Notes: generated by a model from the letters alone, not told the origin. Shown: positions 12,104-33,465, counted from the first letter of the stretch. The stretch is DNA of 64,000 nucleotides from Boswellia sacra (GCA_013180625.2 SNVD02013995.1:1-64000); one strand, 5' to 3'. Program-made: numbers and translations.

Positions 12104-13310
12104 TAATTGTGTGGATCGGAAGGAACATAGACATGAAGTTTAAAAATTATTACAAATTAATAATGGTTTTCACTTCTTATAAAATTTTTGGTAGGAAATT
12201 GCTTTTCAATTCAGTTTGCGCAAAATGGTGACCATACAAGCTTTGAAAGCACAACAGTGTGAATAACTGTTTACCTGTAACGCTCACGAAGCCACCGTAT
12301 GTATGTATAAAATTTAATTTAGTTCACTTTCTAACATGCACAGGCATCGCACCAATCATATCCTAAAATCTTTGTAGAATTATATTAAGTACAAGTTTTC
12401 TATGGTACTTAAATAGGACACTTTACATTAGGTTAATTAACAGATATTATGTCTTTTATGTAAGAGGGGCACCAAAAAAAGGGTTCTACAATTTCTCATT
12501 TGATAAACCTCCACGGGGTTATGAGAAGATGAAAAAGAATAGAGATTTAAAGAAATTCATGCATAATGTATACTCTCTGATAGTCTTAAAAAAATTAGAA
12601 AAAAAAAAGTCAATTGGTTAATTTAAAGCTAAAAAAAGGAAAAGAGAAAGGGAAAGGTGTGAATGTGTCATGATTTTCATTAAATTCTGAATTAAAATCT
12701 AGCAAGTATATAAATGAATTGGTTAATCCCAAGTTGCCAATGTCAATTTCCCTATTTTTTCGAAGAGAGTTTCGATTCTCTAGGAAAAATATATTTAATT
12801 AATGACATGTGTGGCAAATCATTTTCAAATAATTTACATATGCTCAGCTATGTTAATGGTTGATGTAGATTCACCAGTCCGGCCCAATACATAATAGAAT
12901 AAAATAAAATTTTACTTACCATTTCAATAACTCATAGAATCTACCATTCATTATGCACATATTCAAAATTAAGAAAAAATGAAATAAAATCTTAATGCAT
13001 TAATCAATTTGTTCAACAATTGAACCGCATTTCACAATTTCGATTTATATTGTTAAATATAACGTTTATTTTGTCTATCACAGTACCGATATATAGGTAT
13101 ATATTCTATTGTGACTTGGATTGTTAGAAGCCATACATATAAACATCGTATTATACAGTAATTGGATGATTGGTTTTCTTATAATTATTAGTGGAATTAT
13201 ACTCGGAGAAATTCGGCACTATCCTTCTCCCAGCTAGAACACAAGAAATGCACCAAAATTAATTAAAAAAAAATCACTATAAACAAGAAACTAAAAAAAT
13301 TACTTACAGG
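12104..13310. other. AT-rich intergenic DNA
   Basis: Nothing is recognisable apart from A-rich homopolymer runs. Confidence 0.5.
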
Positions 13311-13437
13311 TCCAACTTGTTCTACAAGGTGTTATTTAGCCAACTTGAAATCTTTGTCAATCAATTGGAACCCAATCAATGTGTCAATTCATGAAGAACT
13401 GGGGAAGTTGGAGAACTTGGTGACTCTGAACATTTGT
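13311..13437 (+). pseudogene. Leucine-rich-repeat gene fragment
   Basis: Following a splice-acceptor-like TTACAG, the plus strand reads for about 42 codons with LRR spacing: LANLKSLSIN, then IHEELGKLENLVTLNIC. This resembles the LxxLxxL / LGxLxxLxxL pattern of LRR receptor or NBS-LRR proteins. It stops at once at a TAA and no flanking exons were found, so I read it as a relic. It could be a chance match. Confidence 0.35.
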
Positions 13438-14561
13438 GTATAAAAACTATCGGTTGAGGATTCAATGTTCATGCTAAAAAGGTCGGGGGATCCTGTTGAT
13501 AATTAAAAAAAATAAAGGGGGTCCAACAACCTCTTGTAATATTTATTTATGTATGTTTGCAACCTTAAATTTCTTATCTTAGGTCGCCTCGTACTTATTC
13601 CTAACCCCAGGTTTCTGACATATATCTAAACACTTCTTCTCTTCATCAATTAACTCTTCTCTAATAATACCATCAATCTTATACAGAAATTATTTTGGAA
13701 AATAGTAGTAACTATTTATATATACTTTGATTATTGACTTTTATTACGAGGACCAAACTGTAGGATTCTATTTTATTTGAGAAAAAGAAATGGACTATAC
13801 TCCTTTGTATTTTCAAAATTAATGAGGTCATGAAGTAATACGAACAAAAAAGAAGAAAATCTCATAATTAAGTATCAAGAACAATATTGTTTTCTCCTAT
13901 AAATTCCATATTATATATATTATGATGAGCTTAGGCTACATGGAGCTAGATTTTAGCGTTAATTTGACTAGGAAGTTTCCTGCTTGGCCTTTACCTTGTT
14001 CAAATACTACCCATTTTTGATACAGCAAAAACTAACAAACAATGAAGTTGCGAGTCATGTACAAGAATTTGTCATTTACCAAAAATCCGAAACTATCATT
14101 CATAGCCATAATCAGACACTCTTTAGTAGTCCATTCCTAGTTATATAGATCATGTAACTTCAAATATATTCAGAATGGACCCTTCAAAGTAGTGCGAACA
14201 TAATCAAGATTTAAAATATGTTTTTAAAAAGAACCGAAATTGATTTGTTTTTTTCCCCACACCTAACCATCTGTTAACTCATAACCCGTTAACATGTCCA
14301 ATCCGTAAGACCGTAATGTGTTTTAAGGTAAACACACTTCAATTTTTTTTTTTTAATGATATTTTTGTCCACCTTTATACAATCAAATAAATATTAAACT
14401 CATTATTTTTCAAAATACTATTTACTATTTTATTATTTATCCTAATTTCTGGAAAAAAAAAATCCTACTACTGCACGTGATACTTGACCTATTACTGACT
14501 TTCGTGACGCATATCACACACAATTAGATAACTACATGTACTACAATGAGTGTTGTGTCAC

Positions 14562-14629
14562 ACAATTGGACAACTAAACGTGCAACAACGGTTTGACAAT
14601 TGGACAACTAAACGTGCAACAACGGTTTG
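14562..14629. repeat. Perfect 34-bp tandem duplication
   Basis: Two identical adjacent copies of a 34-bp unit that starts ACAATTGGACAACTAAACG. A partial third, diverged copy (CAATTAGATAACTACATG) lies just upstream near 14521. Confidence 0.9.
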
Positions 14630-15147
14630 ACGAGAATGTCGTTATTATATTTGAAATCATTAAAATGACAACCTTTTTTTTATTTTTCCCCTCTCGTCAG
14701 TCACACTAATGACAAAAAAAAGTTTCCATTTCTGCAAACAATGCAAAAACAATCATTGCTCTTCTACGATCTGATTTGCACTCTATCAATTTTGCTTTAT
14801 TATATTTGGAAAAATAAATGGAAGAGAGGAGGATACGGCGAGCAGGTTTCAGAAACACCATACAAGAGCAGCACTCAGTAAAACCTTATTGCATAAATAC
14901 ATAAATAAGGACCGAATTTAAACTGTTGACAAAAAAGGACTTAAGGGAATGACAAGAATACATGCTAAATCAAAACGTCGCCACAACTGCAACAAAAAGG
15001 CCAAACAAGCACTGCCAAGTGGCATACTTGGACCCACCAACACTCAGGTTCTTCTAACAATGGAATATTGGGAAGCCATAAGTGTTGTTTCGGCACGGAT
15101 TAGAGCTGCCACCTGGGACAATGAAGAATAAATTTTGGAATTTCCAA
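14630..15147. other. Spacer and probable 3' UTR of the V-ATPase A gene
   Basis: The region has no supported coding content. The part next to 15148 would be the 3' UTR of the minus-strand V-ATPase gene. Confidence 0.5.
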
Positions 15148-22643
<7,496 letters not shown>

Positions 22644-24477
22644 TTCAACGAAGACAAAAACGACGACGCTTCAATTGGCAAGATCAGCTTGATTAACGGA
22701 ACGTTAACGGAAGTTGAAACTGAACAGATCACTTGATAGATCCAAGCTCCAGGGCTTGAATGGAGAGAATTCAGAGATTCAGAATGCGAGAGAGAGTGGG
22801 AGAGTGTGATTGTGATTGTGATAATAAAAAAGAAAAGGAAAAACTATTATGTGCTAACGGACACGGCCTCTCGTTTATCATAATAATGGATTTTTCGCTC
22901 CAGAGTTTACGATCGGGTGCCTGCCCGTGCATTGCTAGTTCCTGGTCGTCCTGTATCGATGTCTTGCCACGTACGAAGAGATACGTGCAATCCTAGTTAA
23001 CGATTATTTTCATTTTATTTGAATGACGACTGATTAAATATTCGATAAATTATTTTTGTTTTTAATTTTATAATCTAAAAATTATAATACTTAATGAAAC
23101 AATTATTATAATATATAAAAAAAATCTTTGATAAAGTATATTTTTATTATTTTTAATTAATTTACACATGATTTATTTAATTGAGTTAGGTATATAAAAT
23201 TATTTGTGAATATTTATTAATTAATCAAATAGAACTTTAATTATTTACGATAGTAATAGTTGGTGCCATGAGAAAAGTATGAAAATAATTTTTTTTTTTT
23301 GGTGCAGCTAGTCTTAAGTACCTTAATTTTATGCATGTAACATAACTACAGGACTACTCTCGTGCAACATAATGTTTAAAATATGGATGTCATATTATTG
23401 TTGTAATTTCTTATTATTGTGAATGCTTGTCATCCAATAATATTAGGATAAAATATGAAAGTAATCAAATTAAAGGAAGCGTTTTAAAAAAAAATTAATC
23501 GAATCCTTTTTTTATTGTTTAATCAATTAAAGAAGCAGTCATTCAACTCAAAAAGTCCTTTCTGTAGGCATTTTTCAGCCCTCATTTGGTTTTGAAAATC
23601 GATGTGAAACCTCCTACCTTCTCTTTTACAAAGTTACACCTTTCCGCTTCAGAACTTCTCAAATTCCAGGCATAATTTGTGGTATTAGCCCAATGAAAAT
23701 ATATACAAAAATCAGAATATTTCTTGAATTTTAAACAAGATTTATTCATCTAAAAGCATGATTCTTCAGGTAAAAAGTGGTGGTAAAGCAAATAGCATCA
23801 ATTATTCTCGTTAGTAAAGGCGACTGTGATGTGATGAGAAGGTACAATCTGATTTGGTTCTTGGCTGACGTGGTGAGATCTCAACATTCGTTTGTAAATA
23901 AATAATTTATTTTTTTATCTAAATAGGAGATGAAATAAATTATGAATTATCATGAATCTAAGAAGATTTAATTAAAAATGATCACGTGAGTTTGAGTGTG
24001 CCACGACAAAGTTGAGTGAGTGAGTGAAAGGTGGGAGTGGCACATGTAATGAATGTAGCCAAATTTGTCACTTTCTCCTTCATTATCAATCAATGTTAGT
24101 CCTACCAAAATCATGTGTCTCGCCAACCTGTATTATAATTTGCATTTTTTCTCTTTCTATAAGCAATGCTAGTATCGCTAGGCTGACAGTGGGGGCGGGC
24201 TGAGGCGGGGATTGCCATCTCCATCCCCATCTCCGTTAATAAAGAAAATCTCCATCTCCATTCATAAAAACTATCCCCTCTTCGTCTTCATCTCCATCCC
24301 CAACGAATAATATTTACCATCGTCATCCTCATTTATAAAGAATATTTCTATGCCCAACCCTCCCCAAAACCAGGTCATAATATTTAAAATATATCATTTA
24401 AAAATTATATAATTTCAATAAAGGTTCTATTATAATTAACAATTCAAAATATAGGATAACATAATTCTACCTAAAAG
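22644..24477. other. V-ATPase 5' UTR/promoter side and intergenic DNA
   Basis: Just upstream of the start codon are GA-rich sequences (22757-22800) usual for plant 5' leaders. Farther away the DNA is AT-rich. At 24190-24330 a degenerate CCATCTCCATCCCC motif is repeated several times. No gene is supported. Confidence 0.45.
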
Positions 24478-24918
24478 AGTTTAAAGAAACTAAAGAATAT
24501 TGTCCTCTTGTGTTTTCATTAGCTTGTGTATGATCTTTATATACATAACTACAGCAATCAAATCCTTGATTTTAATCCTATAATTGTGGACAAATTAAAA
24601 GAAAAAAATTAGAATTTAATACAATGGAATCATACAATAAAGAGCAATCTTGGGAAGCAATCAATGGCTAAATATCTGTTATTGATTTTCTGTATATGTA
24701 TGATTCTATTGTATTAAATTCTGATTTTATTCCTTTGATTTGTCCACAATTATGGGACTGAAATCAAGGATTTGATATAATTTTATTCCTTTGATTTGTC
24801 TACAATTATAGGACTAAAATCAAGGATTTGATTGGTGTATTTGTGTATGTAAAGACTATACACAAGCTAATGAAAACACAAGAGAACAATATTCTTTAGT
24901 TTCTCTAAACTCTTTTGT
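24478..24918. repeat. Imperfect palindrome of copia-like LTR sequence
   Basis: About 160 bp at 24478-24645 is the reverse complement of 24690-24915: both arms contain the CTTGTGTTTTCATTAGCTTG block and the ATCAAATCCTTGATTTTA block. The right arm holds a further direct duplication of about 53 bp (24727-24779 and 24781-24832). The right arm is followed by GTTATCAGAGCC at 24920, which resembles the initiator-Met primer-binding site that follows a copia 5' LTR. Confidence 0.6.
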
Positions 24919-27900
24919 GTTATCAGAGCCTATGTAGCTTTAGCAAGCCCTACAACGATCCTCATTTTCCTTATTCTTTTTTTATCACAGTAGATCGTTG
25001 GAGTGGGGTGCAACTGAACTTTTAATTCTTGAAGAAGATTTGTAATCCAATTTAACTTAGCTGTTGTAGAGGCAATGGCTCGATATTCAGCCTCTGTTGA
25101 AGAACAAGCAACTGTCCTTTGCTTTTTGGAGTGCCAACTGATTGGATATCCACCAATGAAAATAACATATGCAGAAGTGGACGTGCGATCATCAAGATTT
25201 CCTGCCCAATCAGAATCAGTAAAGGCATGAAGACTAGAAAATGATTGTTTCTGAAGTAAAAGTCCAAGCTGACTGGTGCCTTTGAGATAGCACAAAAGCC
25301 GTTTAACTACAGACCAATGAATTGAGGATGGGGCAATGCATAAACTGAGAAAGTTTATTAATATCAAATAAGATGTCAGGACGGGTGAAAGACAGATATT
25401 GCAAATAACCAATAACTTGCTGATATTGTGTTTCATTTGCTGCAGGGCTGCCGTCATGAAGTTTAAGTGTAGCGGTGGGAGAAAGAGGCATAACAACTGC
25501 ATTGGCTTCATGCATTTTATGTTTCAATAAAAGATCATTGATATACTTTTGCTGAGATAGAAACAAACCATGTGGAGTATAAGTGGCCTCAATGCCAAGA
25601 AAATAACCAAGGGATCTAAGATCTTTAAGAGAGAACCGTTAAGCCATAGTTTTTATAAATAGCTCGATGGAAGACTGATGGTTTCTGGTGATGATAATGT
25701 CGTCAACATACACCAACAAATATATAAGAATCTGGCCACGAGAAAAAATAAAGAGAAAGCTATCAGATTTTGAATTCATGAAACCATGAAGAAGCAGAAA
25801 AGATTTCAACTCATGATACCAAGCTCTCGGTGCTTGACGAAGACCATAAATTGCTTTTTGTAGTTTGCACACATGATGAGGAAACTGTTGATTTACAAAT
25901 CCTGGTGGTTGTTGCATGAAGACATTATCTGAAAGTGAGCCCTGCAAAAAAGCATTATTCGCATCCAATTGTCGTAATTGCCAACTTTTTGAGACAGCAA
26001 GACTTAAGATTAGGCAAACTGTCATCGGCTCGACAACTGGACTAAATGTGTCAGTAAAATCAACACCATGTCTTTGATGAAACCCTTTGGCAACAAGATG
26101 AGCTTTATAACGTGCAACTAATCCATCTGGGTTCTGCTTAATCTTAAATATCCATTTACACCCAACAATATTTTGTGTGTGGTGGGAGGGAACAAGGGTC
26201 CATGTTGAATTTTTTATGAGTGCATCATATTCTTCACTCATGGCTTTACACCAATGAGCAAATTTTTGAGCTTCCAGGTAGGTAGTAGGTTCAAAGTTAT
26301 CGAAGGAAGTTGAAATGGTGGTGTGAAGGTCAAGAACTTTACGGGGTTTGAAAATATTATGTTTTGAGCGAGTGACCATTTGAGGTTCAGATAAAGGATT
26401 ATGATTCAATGAGGTAGGAGAGTGTATACGTACCTGTGAAGGACTAGAGGACGTAGCATCATTAGTAGAGGTCGTGGAAGGCGATTGCATAGAATGAGTG
26501 GTCTTCATGTCATCACTAGACTCAAAAGCATGTGGAGAACAAGTTAAATGTGGGGAAGATGTGGATTGTGTTAAGTAAGTATCTTCCAAAATAGTCAAAG
26601 TATTAGTAGGAAGTTGTGAAGTGGAGAAAGGTAAGTCAGGTGAAGATATGTTTCTAGAACTAGTAGGAATGAGTTACCATTTTGACAAGGAATCATTGGT
26701 AGAACGAGAATCAGATAGAGACATATGTTGAAAATGAAAAGTAGACTCTATAAATTTGACATAACGAGAAATAAAACACTTGTTTGTGGGAGGATCTAGG
26801 CAAATATATGAGTTGTGTGTGAGGGAGTAACCAAGAAACACACAAGGTTTGGATTTGAGCTCAAGTTTATGAAAGGTGTAGGGACGAAGCCATGGATAAC
26901 ATAAGCAACCAAAAACTTTAAGTTTGTGGTAATTCGGGTGCTTATTAAAAAGCTTTTCAAATGGTGATTGAAATTTCAAGATTGGAGTAGGTAACCTATT
27001 GATAAGATAAGTAGCAGCTTGAAATGCAAAAGACCAAAATTTTAGTGGTCAGGAAGCTTGGTGAAGAAGAGTGAGACCAGTCTCCACTATATGGCGATGT
27101 TTGCATTATGCTAAGCCTACTAATTGAGGGGTGTATGGTGGTGATTTAAGATGTTGAATACCAAAGTTGGATAGTTGGTGCGCCAAGCCTTGATATTTAC
27201 CACCTCCATCAGAGTATATGGTTTTAATGGTGGTTTGGAAGAAATTTTCAACTAATTTTTTGTAACAAGAGAAAATAGAAAGAATATTAGATTTTTTTCT
27301 TATTGGATAAAACCAAGTATATTTAGTAAAATAATCAACAAAGATAATATAATATCAGAAATTGTCAAAAGAATTTATTGGACATGGCCCCCATGCATCT
27401 GTATATATAATTTCTAAAGGAGAATTACATGACATAGATGAAAGACCAAAAGAAAGTTTGTGACTTTTATTACAAAGACAGGAGTCACAATGAGATTTGA
27501 CAAAATGAGACAAGGGAAGAGAGTAATTGAACATTACTTTTTGTTGAACTAACATAGACGAGTGGCCAAGACGACGATGCCAAATATCAGATGAGACAGT
27601 AGTAGTGGTTGTGAAGGCAATAGGATAAGAGCTTTGAGGTGATGATGATGACGACGACCACTCATATACGTTGTCCTTACTCCAGCCTCGGACCAAGAAT
27701 GCCCCCGTGCTCGAATCCTTCACAATAAAAGAGTTAGGAAAGAATTCAATTGATGCACCATTTTGTTTACAAAATTGAGATACAAATAGAAGATTCTTTT
27801 TAATATTAGGTGCACATAAAACATTGTTCAGTGTAAAACAAATATTTGAAGAATTAAGCATGGTAGAACCGATATGAGAAATAGGAATACCATTACCGTC

Positions 27901-28358
27901 TCCAACCGTGATATCTTAATTACAGCATTTTCTGAGTGCACAGACAAGTTTTGTAAGCCGGATGTAATATGGTGAGAAGCACCCGTGTCTATGACCCAAT
28001 TCCTATTATTTTTAGATTGATCAGAGGCCGTGAAATTCGCTTGAGGCCAGCTAGGAGTATATATGGACTTCAGACGAGAATGACACACCTTGGCGGTGTG
28101 ACTGATCTTATCACATAGTTGGCACACTGGTTTTGAATATCCAGAGTTGAAGTTTGGCCTCCATGATTGTTGAGGAGAGTGATGAAGGCTGCTACCATAA
28201 TGATTAAAATTGTTGACATTGAATGAGGACTGAGTAAGGCGAATTTGAGAATGGAAAGGCTGATTATTACTTGAATTTCCTTGAAAATGTTGATTATTGT
28301 TGGAATTTCTGTGAAATTGTTTAGTGCCATAGATATTGACCCCATTCAATGTCAACAA
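24919..28358 (-). mobile_element. Ty1-copia retrotransposon gag-pol remnant, rearranged and inactive
   Basis: On the minus strand the copia domain order is visible. A zinc knuckle CQLCDKISHTAKVC lies near 28110. The protease WVIDTGASHHIT is near 27990. The GAG-pre-integrase block WHRRLGHSS..CDSCLCNKSH is at about 27570-27460. The integrase core (IYSDGGGKYQGLA, PPYTPQ) is at about 27220-27110. RT (VARYKAHLVAKGFHQRHG, RQLDANNAFLQG, YVDDIII) runs from 26598 to 25639. RNase H (DSDWAGNLDDR, SSTEAEYRAIAS) ends at about 24940. Several frame changes and stops break it. The gag N-terminal half is absent. The LTR and PBS next to 24919 are in the opposite orientation to pol, so the element has been inverted or fused. 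Confidence 0.9.
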
Positions 28359-30883
28359 TTTTATAAAATAGCTTCATGATAGATTAGATAAGAAGCAATA
28401 ATAAGAATATGTATATTACCTATTTGACATTTTAAGGTATTATACTTACAAGGTAGTTGTTGGAAAGTATGCTACCGATCAATTCAGTCCAAACTGCTTC
28501 AACTACAACTTTTATGTTTAAGAATTTTATAACATTAAAATTCTGTTAATAAATACATAACAAAATATATAAAATAGCCACATATTTGAGAGATTCTAAA
28601 ATATAAGACATTTTTTCCTTCTAGCTACATGTAACATGTACTAAAATACGATAAAGATGCATTTCAATTTTTGTTTACATGTTAATCATAGATGATAAAA
28701 TTTTACCCATAATCATAGTCAATAATAATTCAATAAATATAATTTACAGTATGTACTCACAACATACAAATAACTAATCATCATGCCTTTATATTTCATT
28801 AAAATAGATTAGATAAGAAGCATTATACATCTACATTTTAAGAAAAACATAAGCAATAAAAAGGAAAACATTGCACCATACATTATTTGCTCACTCAAGC
28901 TTATAACTTGATCATGAAATGTGTCATCTCTGCAATTTTACACCAGTAAATGAATTAATATTAAACTCTAAGATCTTACATGTGTAGCACTTGATATATT
29001 TTTGCAAAAACTAAAACAATTTTATACATACAAGTATATTTGCAATATAAATACAAAACACAATTTATATATTAACCATATTGTAGTCAAACAAGAACAA
29101 CTTTTAGAATAATTAAAATATACATACCAAGATGAACATCTCTACAAAGGCAAATGAATACAATAATGTCATATGATAAACAAAACATGAATTAAACATA
29201 TTTTAGTTTTTTGTTTTAATAAAGTACTACCAATAATAAATCAAGATGCCATTGAGACAAACAATAAAATATATGAGACTCTCTTTGGCTTTAAATTATT
29301 GAGAATATATATCATAAATTTAAATATAATAAATAAAACAACAATAATATCATCAAAAACAATAATATAGAAACAATAATATAGAAAGTTAAATACCATA
29401 TCTAAAGCAGAAAAGAGATGAGAAATGTAAAGCTTGAGCATTTGGGAAGTATGTTAAAGGCATTGTCCTAAAGCCAAAGAGTCCTCCCCTCGTGCGGATC
29501 ATATCAGTACTCAAGGGCTTCAAGATACAATCCAGTGCTTACAGCCTATCTTCTCGGTGAACACGATCACCGGAAGAAAATAATATGTCTCCATATGTAG
29601 CGGTTGCTCAAGACATAGAAAATAGTTAAAGTATATTCTCACTCCAAAGTTAGAACCATGAGATTCTATTATATAATAATCTCATAGCTTAGGTAAATTA
29701 CAAATTAATTCTTGTAACTCTCAAGTCATAAGTTCTTAATAAGAACATAAACGTTACAAATAATAAGTGTTGTAACTCTTGTTTTTATTATATTTGTAAG
29801 TTATCAAATTAATCTCAAAATAAATTTTATAACTCATGATGTAAATGTTTGTTTTAAATCTTTTATCTCTAACACCTTTAGTATTTATTAATTTAATGTT
29901 GATTATATTAATCTTCAAATAATTCACAAGTAACTTTGTATAACTAAGCAAATTAGGTAGATCATTCTTAATTTAATTTAAAAGATAGTAAAAACAAAAA
30001 TCTACAAAGTTGATTAGATACTTTTTTTAATAAAATCTTTTATAAATAAAATAAGCTTATGAAAAATATATATTTTTTAATTTCTAGTATTAACTTTTTA
30101 GTAAAGTATTAATATATTAAATTTATTTTAGGAATACTTTTAAAATTACAAAGATAAGATGAAAGAAGTTTAATTCATCAAAATTTAATTTTTAGATGTA
30201 TTTAAAGAATTACTGAGCGCATAGAATATTATTTTGGTTGTAGATAACTCAAATTAGAAATTCCCATTAGTGTACGGTTGGGCCATGAAATGGGTCACAC
30301 AGATGCAAGCCTGATTCAGTCACTAAACACAAGCCCATCAGCTAACTTATCCAAGACTGACAAACTTTGTAACAATAAAAATAAAAATTGATTTTTCATA
30401 TTAATATTCTTTATTTCCTTTTCTTTAACAGCTTTGTTATTAAATTTGATGCCATATATAACATCTGAAATTTTTAAAAGTTTGTCCATTTTTCAATTGC
30501 TGATTTAGTTCGTCTCCATTATCGCAGTTCTTTCTCTTCCCAACAATGCCATTAATGGTTTCAAGTATTACCAACGAGTTAACCTAATTATTAATGACTC
30601 ACAACATTGTGAACTTTGATATCGGCATTATCAAAATATAATGTAATGGCAAACAAAATTTATGGCGAAGATAAAGTAAGAAAAAGATATTGCCTCTGAA
30701 TTAGCAAGACATTAACTTAATATATGGACTTAATTTACAAGATTTCTAGTCAACTAGACTAGATTAACGGTCTTAAATCAAACAAGATGAAGAAGGGCCA
30801 CCAACCAGCAAAGCAATAATAGTAGAGATCTCTAAACGTGATGCCACCGAAAAAAAAAATTGTTTTACAATTTCAGCTCTGGC
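28359..30883. other. Very AT-rich intergenic DNA
   Basis: No gene is supported. Open frames at 29.2-29.9 kb are I/N/K/Y-rich products of base composition. A slightly GC-richer block at 29440-29680 looks like different, probably inserted, sequence but shows no ends. An AGATTAGATAAGAAGCA motif occurs twice (about 28382 and 28806). Confidence 0.5.
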
Positions 30884-31902
30884 TCATTCATCTCTTGCAG
30901 CAGGATCCGTCCCGGTTGATGGGCTATCGGCAAAATACTCCTGGTGCTTCACATTAACACCGTGCTGCTCATTCAATGATAACAATTGAAAAATTCAGAT
31001 ATAAGCAGCGAAGGGAATAAAATCAATAAGCATAATGCAATTCAAAAAAGAATTGCAATTAGTTCACATTATGCTTAAAAGAAATGATAACTTTTCGAAT
31101 ATCTTAGGTAACCACCAAACCAGGACAATTGAACGACTTGGTACTATTTAGATCTCCTATTCCTAAAGCAAACAAAACCATTTCAATCCAAGAACATTCT
31201 GTATATGCCCTTGGCCGGCTGCAACTGACATTCTTAATGTCAAATAAACCATCATAGAAAATGAAATATCTATCCATAAATTTGAAACAACATGTGTCTT
31301 ATTCTATATATGATTAACTTGATTTAACAGCTTTTAGAGATTTTCATATTCAGAAGGTAGCTACAACCTCTTCCAGAAATCAGCTGCATGCATCACCCCT
31401 AGGGTAAACAATCTTAAGCATCCCACAAGTAGTATGAATATGATTATTGTAGGAAAAAGAGAAAAGAAAATAGACAAATCAATTATATAGCTCAATTTAT
31501 GTTAAGTATGATGCAATCCTCCCCTTATATCTTTAAAAATCATATCACATTGAGTGGTCAAGCTGAAATATGAACGAAGTTTGGCATATGGGACAAACGA
31601 GAAATAAAAGATTCTTAAATCTCAAGTTCTTCGCAAATATTACAAAATTTCAACTAGGCTAACAGAGAAATTTGACCCTTGAACCAAAAAGAGTTAATGC
31701 ACTTCAGAGCTTACCTCATGCAGTGCCTTTGAGAGGTCCTCCATTGTCAATATCAAGCGCTTATCCTGTTGTACCAAAAAGATCAAACAAGCCAAAATAA
31801 TCAGCGCCTTTAAAACGTCAAACAATAATGATGATAAAGAGTACCTTCTGCTGCTTCTCCCTCTTGTCCTTGACCACTGCAGCCTGCCTTGCCTTGCACT
31901 GC
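30884..31902 (-). CDS. TAF10: TFIID subunit TAF10, last three coding exons
   Basis: Exons at 31902-31845, 31765-31715 and 30964-30884 join in frame with GT-AG junctions. They read QCKARQAAVVKDKREKQQK, then DKRLILTMEDLSKALHE, then HGVNVKHQEYFADSPSTG and a short tail ending AARDE, followed by TGA. This is the conserved C-terminal end of the histone-fold region and tail of plant TAF10, a TFIID subunit of about 135 residues that helps assemble the pol II pre-initiation complex. The N-terminal half (about 75 residues) should lie at higher coordinates. I could not find it between 31903 and 64000, where transposons fill most of the space. Either the 5' exons are beyond the window or this is a severed copy. 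Confidence 0.8.
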
Positions 31903-31941
31903 CTGTAACATAGGTAGCATAACTGAGTACAACATCTTGCA

Positions 31942-31978
31942 AGTGTGTGTGTGTGTGTGTACATATATATATATATAT
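31942..31978. repeat. (GT)n(AT)n microsatellite
   Basis: Nine GT units run into about nine AT units in the TAF10 intron/upstream region. Confidence 0.9.
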
Positions 31979-32364
31979 GGGTTACTCAACCATGGTGTGT
32001 CAAGTATTGCTATACAACCAAGGAAGCATAGCAATTAGCAAGGGGTTGAGTAACAACTTGACAAATTGTTTAGATTATTAAAAAAAAAAATTTTTAAAAA
32101 AAGGAGGTTTGAATAAAACTCATTACAACTTCTTGAATTCATCAAAATGAAATAGGAATCTTTATTAACGCCAATTTTTAATTTGATAAATTATTGGAAT
32201 TTCTTTTTTCTGTTTTCTTTTTAACATAGTGTAAATGAAGAATAAAGATATGTAATTTTAGCAATTCATAATCATTAGATTCATTACTTGAATTTACAAG
32301 ATGGTATCATTTATGGTTATTTAACTCATAAAAAAAAAACTAAATTTGTGGGCCTTTCAGTTGC

Positions 32365-32370
32365 AAGAAG

Positions 32371-32400
<30 letters not shown>
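32365..32400. repeat. (AAG)12 microsatellite
   Basis: Twelve uninterrupted AAG triplets. The poly-arginine open frame across them is an artefact of the repeat. Confidence 0.9.
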
Positions 32401-32401
<1 letters not shown>

Positions 32402-33465
32402 TGTGGGCTTACCAAATTAAGAGTCAGTGTGTCGTATGAAAATAAGACTTCGACATCAATGAAAATTCCTTATTGGTGCTCTAGGATTTCATCTCTCTTA
32501 GCATTTTTACAAAAAAAAAAAATCTAAATTAGATTTTTATCTATCTGTCACAAACAAGTAGAAGAGCAATGTGTGAGCTAAATTAAATTGGAGTTAATAT
32601 AAAGTCTAAATTTCATAACGGACAACATCAAAGTAAGTGAAAGGATCGATCCCATTTGAAAATGCCATTCAATGTGAAGAAATACAAGGGAAAATTTTGA
32701 TTTCAAGTTATGGTAAGTCGAAGTCAATTATTTGTTAGCCCAGCACGATTTGGATTTTCTATTGTAGGATAAAACAACAAATATAACTAATGAAAGTGTA
32801 TACAACATGAGAAGAGTAGAGTTGGCAAATGGTTGTGGCCCCAGAATCCTTATTGGATAGGGGTTATGTAGTTTCCCCAAAAAGTCCTTGAGGTTGAGGG
32901 GGTCGACATCATTTTTGTGGATCCAATATGATTCTTTAATTAGCTGCACAGAGTCTGATGTTTCCGTAGAACTTATATAAAATGACTTTCTTGTATCTGA
33001 CGGTTCAACTCATGCAATTATGAATCAATGTGTGAGACATACATATATATATAGCCAAATAAGCTCAAGAAAGATTCAAGGGAACATTCAGCAAAGATAA
33101 TTCACCGCCCAGTTCATTAATTATATGGCATGAGCAGAGCATCAGCCCTTTTCTGAAACATGAAACAAAGCTCACCGAGCCCAAATCACACGCATAGAGT
33201 TTTTCTTGATTTGCATGGGTTTCGACCCAACACAGCACAAAAGGAGGTGGACTTGTACAAATTTCCCTTTAATGCAAGTAGCTTCAACTGTAAATTACAA
33301 ATACGCCACATTTTATGAAACGATCAGCAAATTATATCATCTCTCCAAAGGTCATATAGGAAGTTACACTCCGTTAAACATGTAGCTGGATGAAATTTAC
33401 GAGATAGAGGCCAATTCATGGTTTTTCGCCTGTGGGTCTAGTTCACCCTTTAATTGAGACTCACT
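32401..33465. other. Intergenic or intronic spacer before the transposon nest
   Basis: It was searched for the missing TAF10 exons on the minus strand without success. The last five bases, TCACT at 33461-33465, are the left target duplication of the Tat-type element. Confidence 0.5.

Noticed and set aside
22760..22996. Plus-strand frame next to the V-ATPase start
   Set aside because: It overlaps the 5' leader and promoter side of the minus-strand gene and shows no family signal.
29241..29951. Several 60-70 codon frames in AT-rich DNA
   Set aside because: I/Y/N/K composition expected by chance in AT-rich sequence; no motifs.
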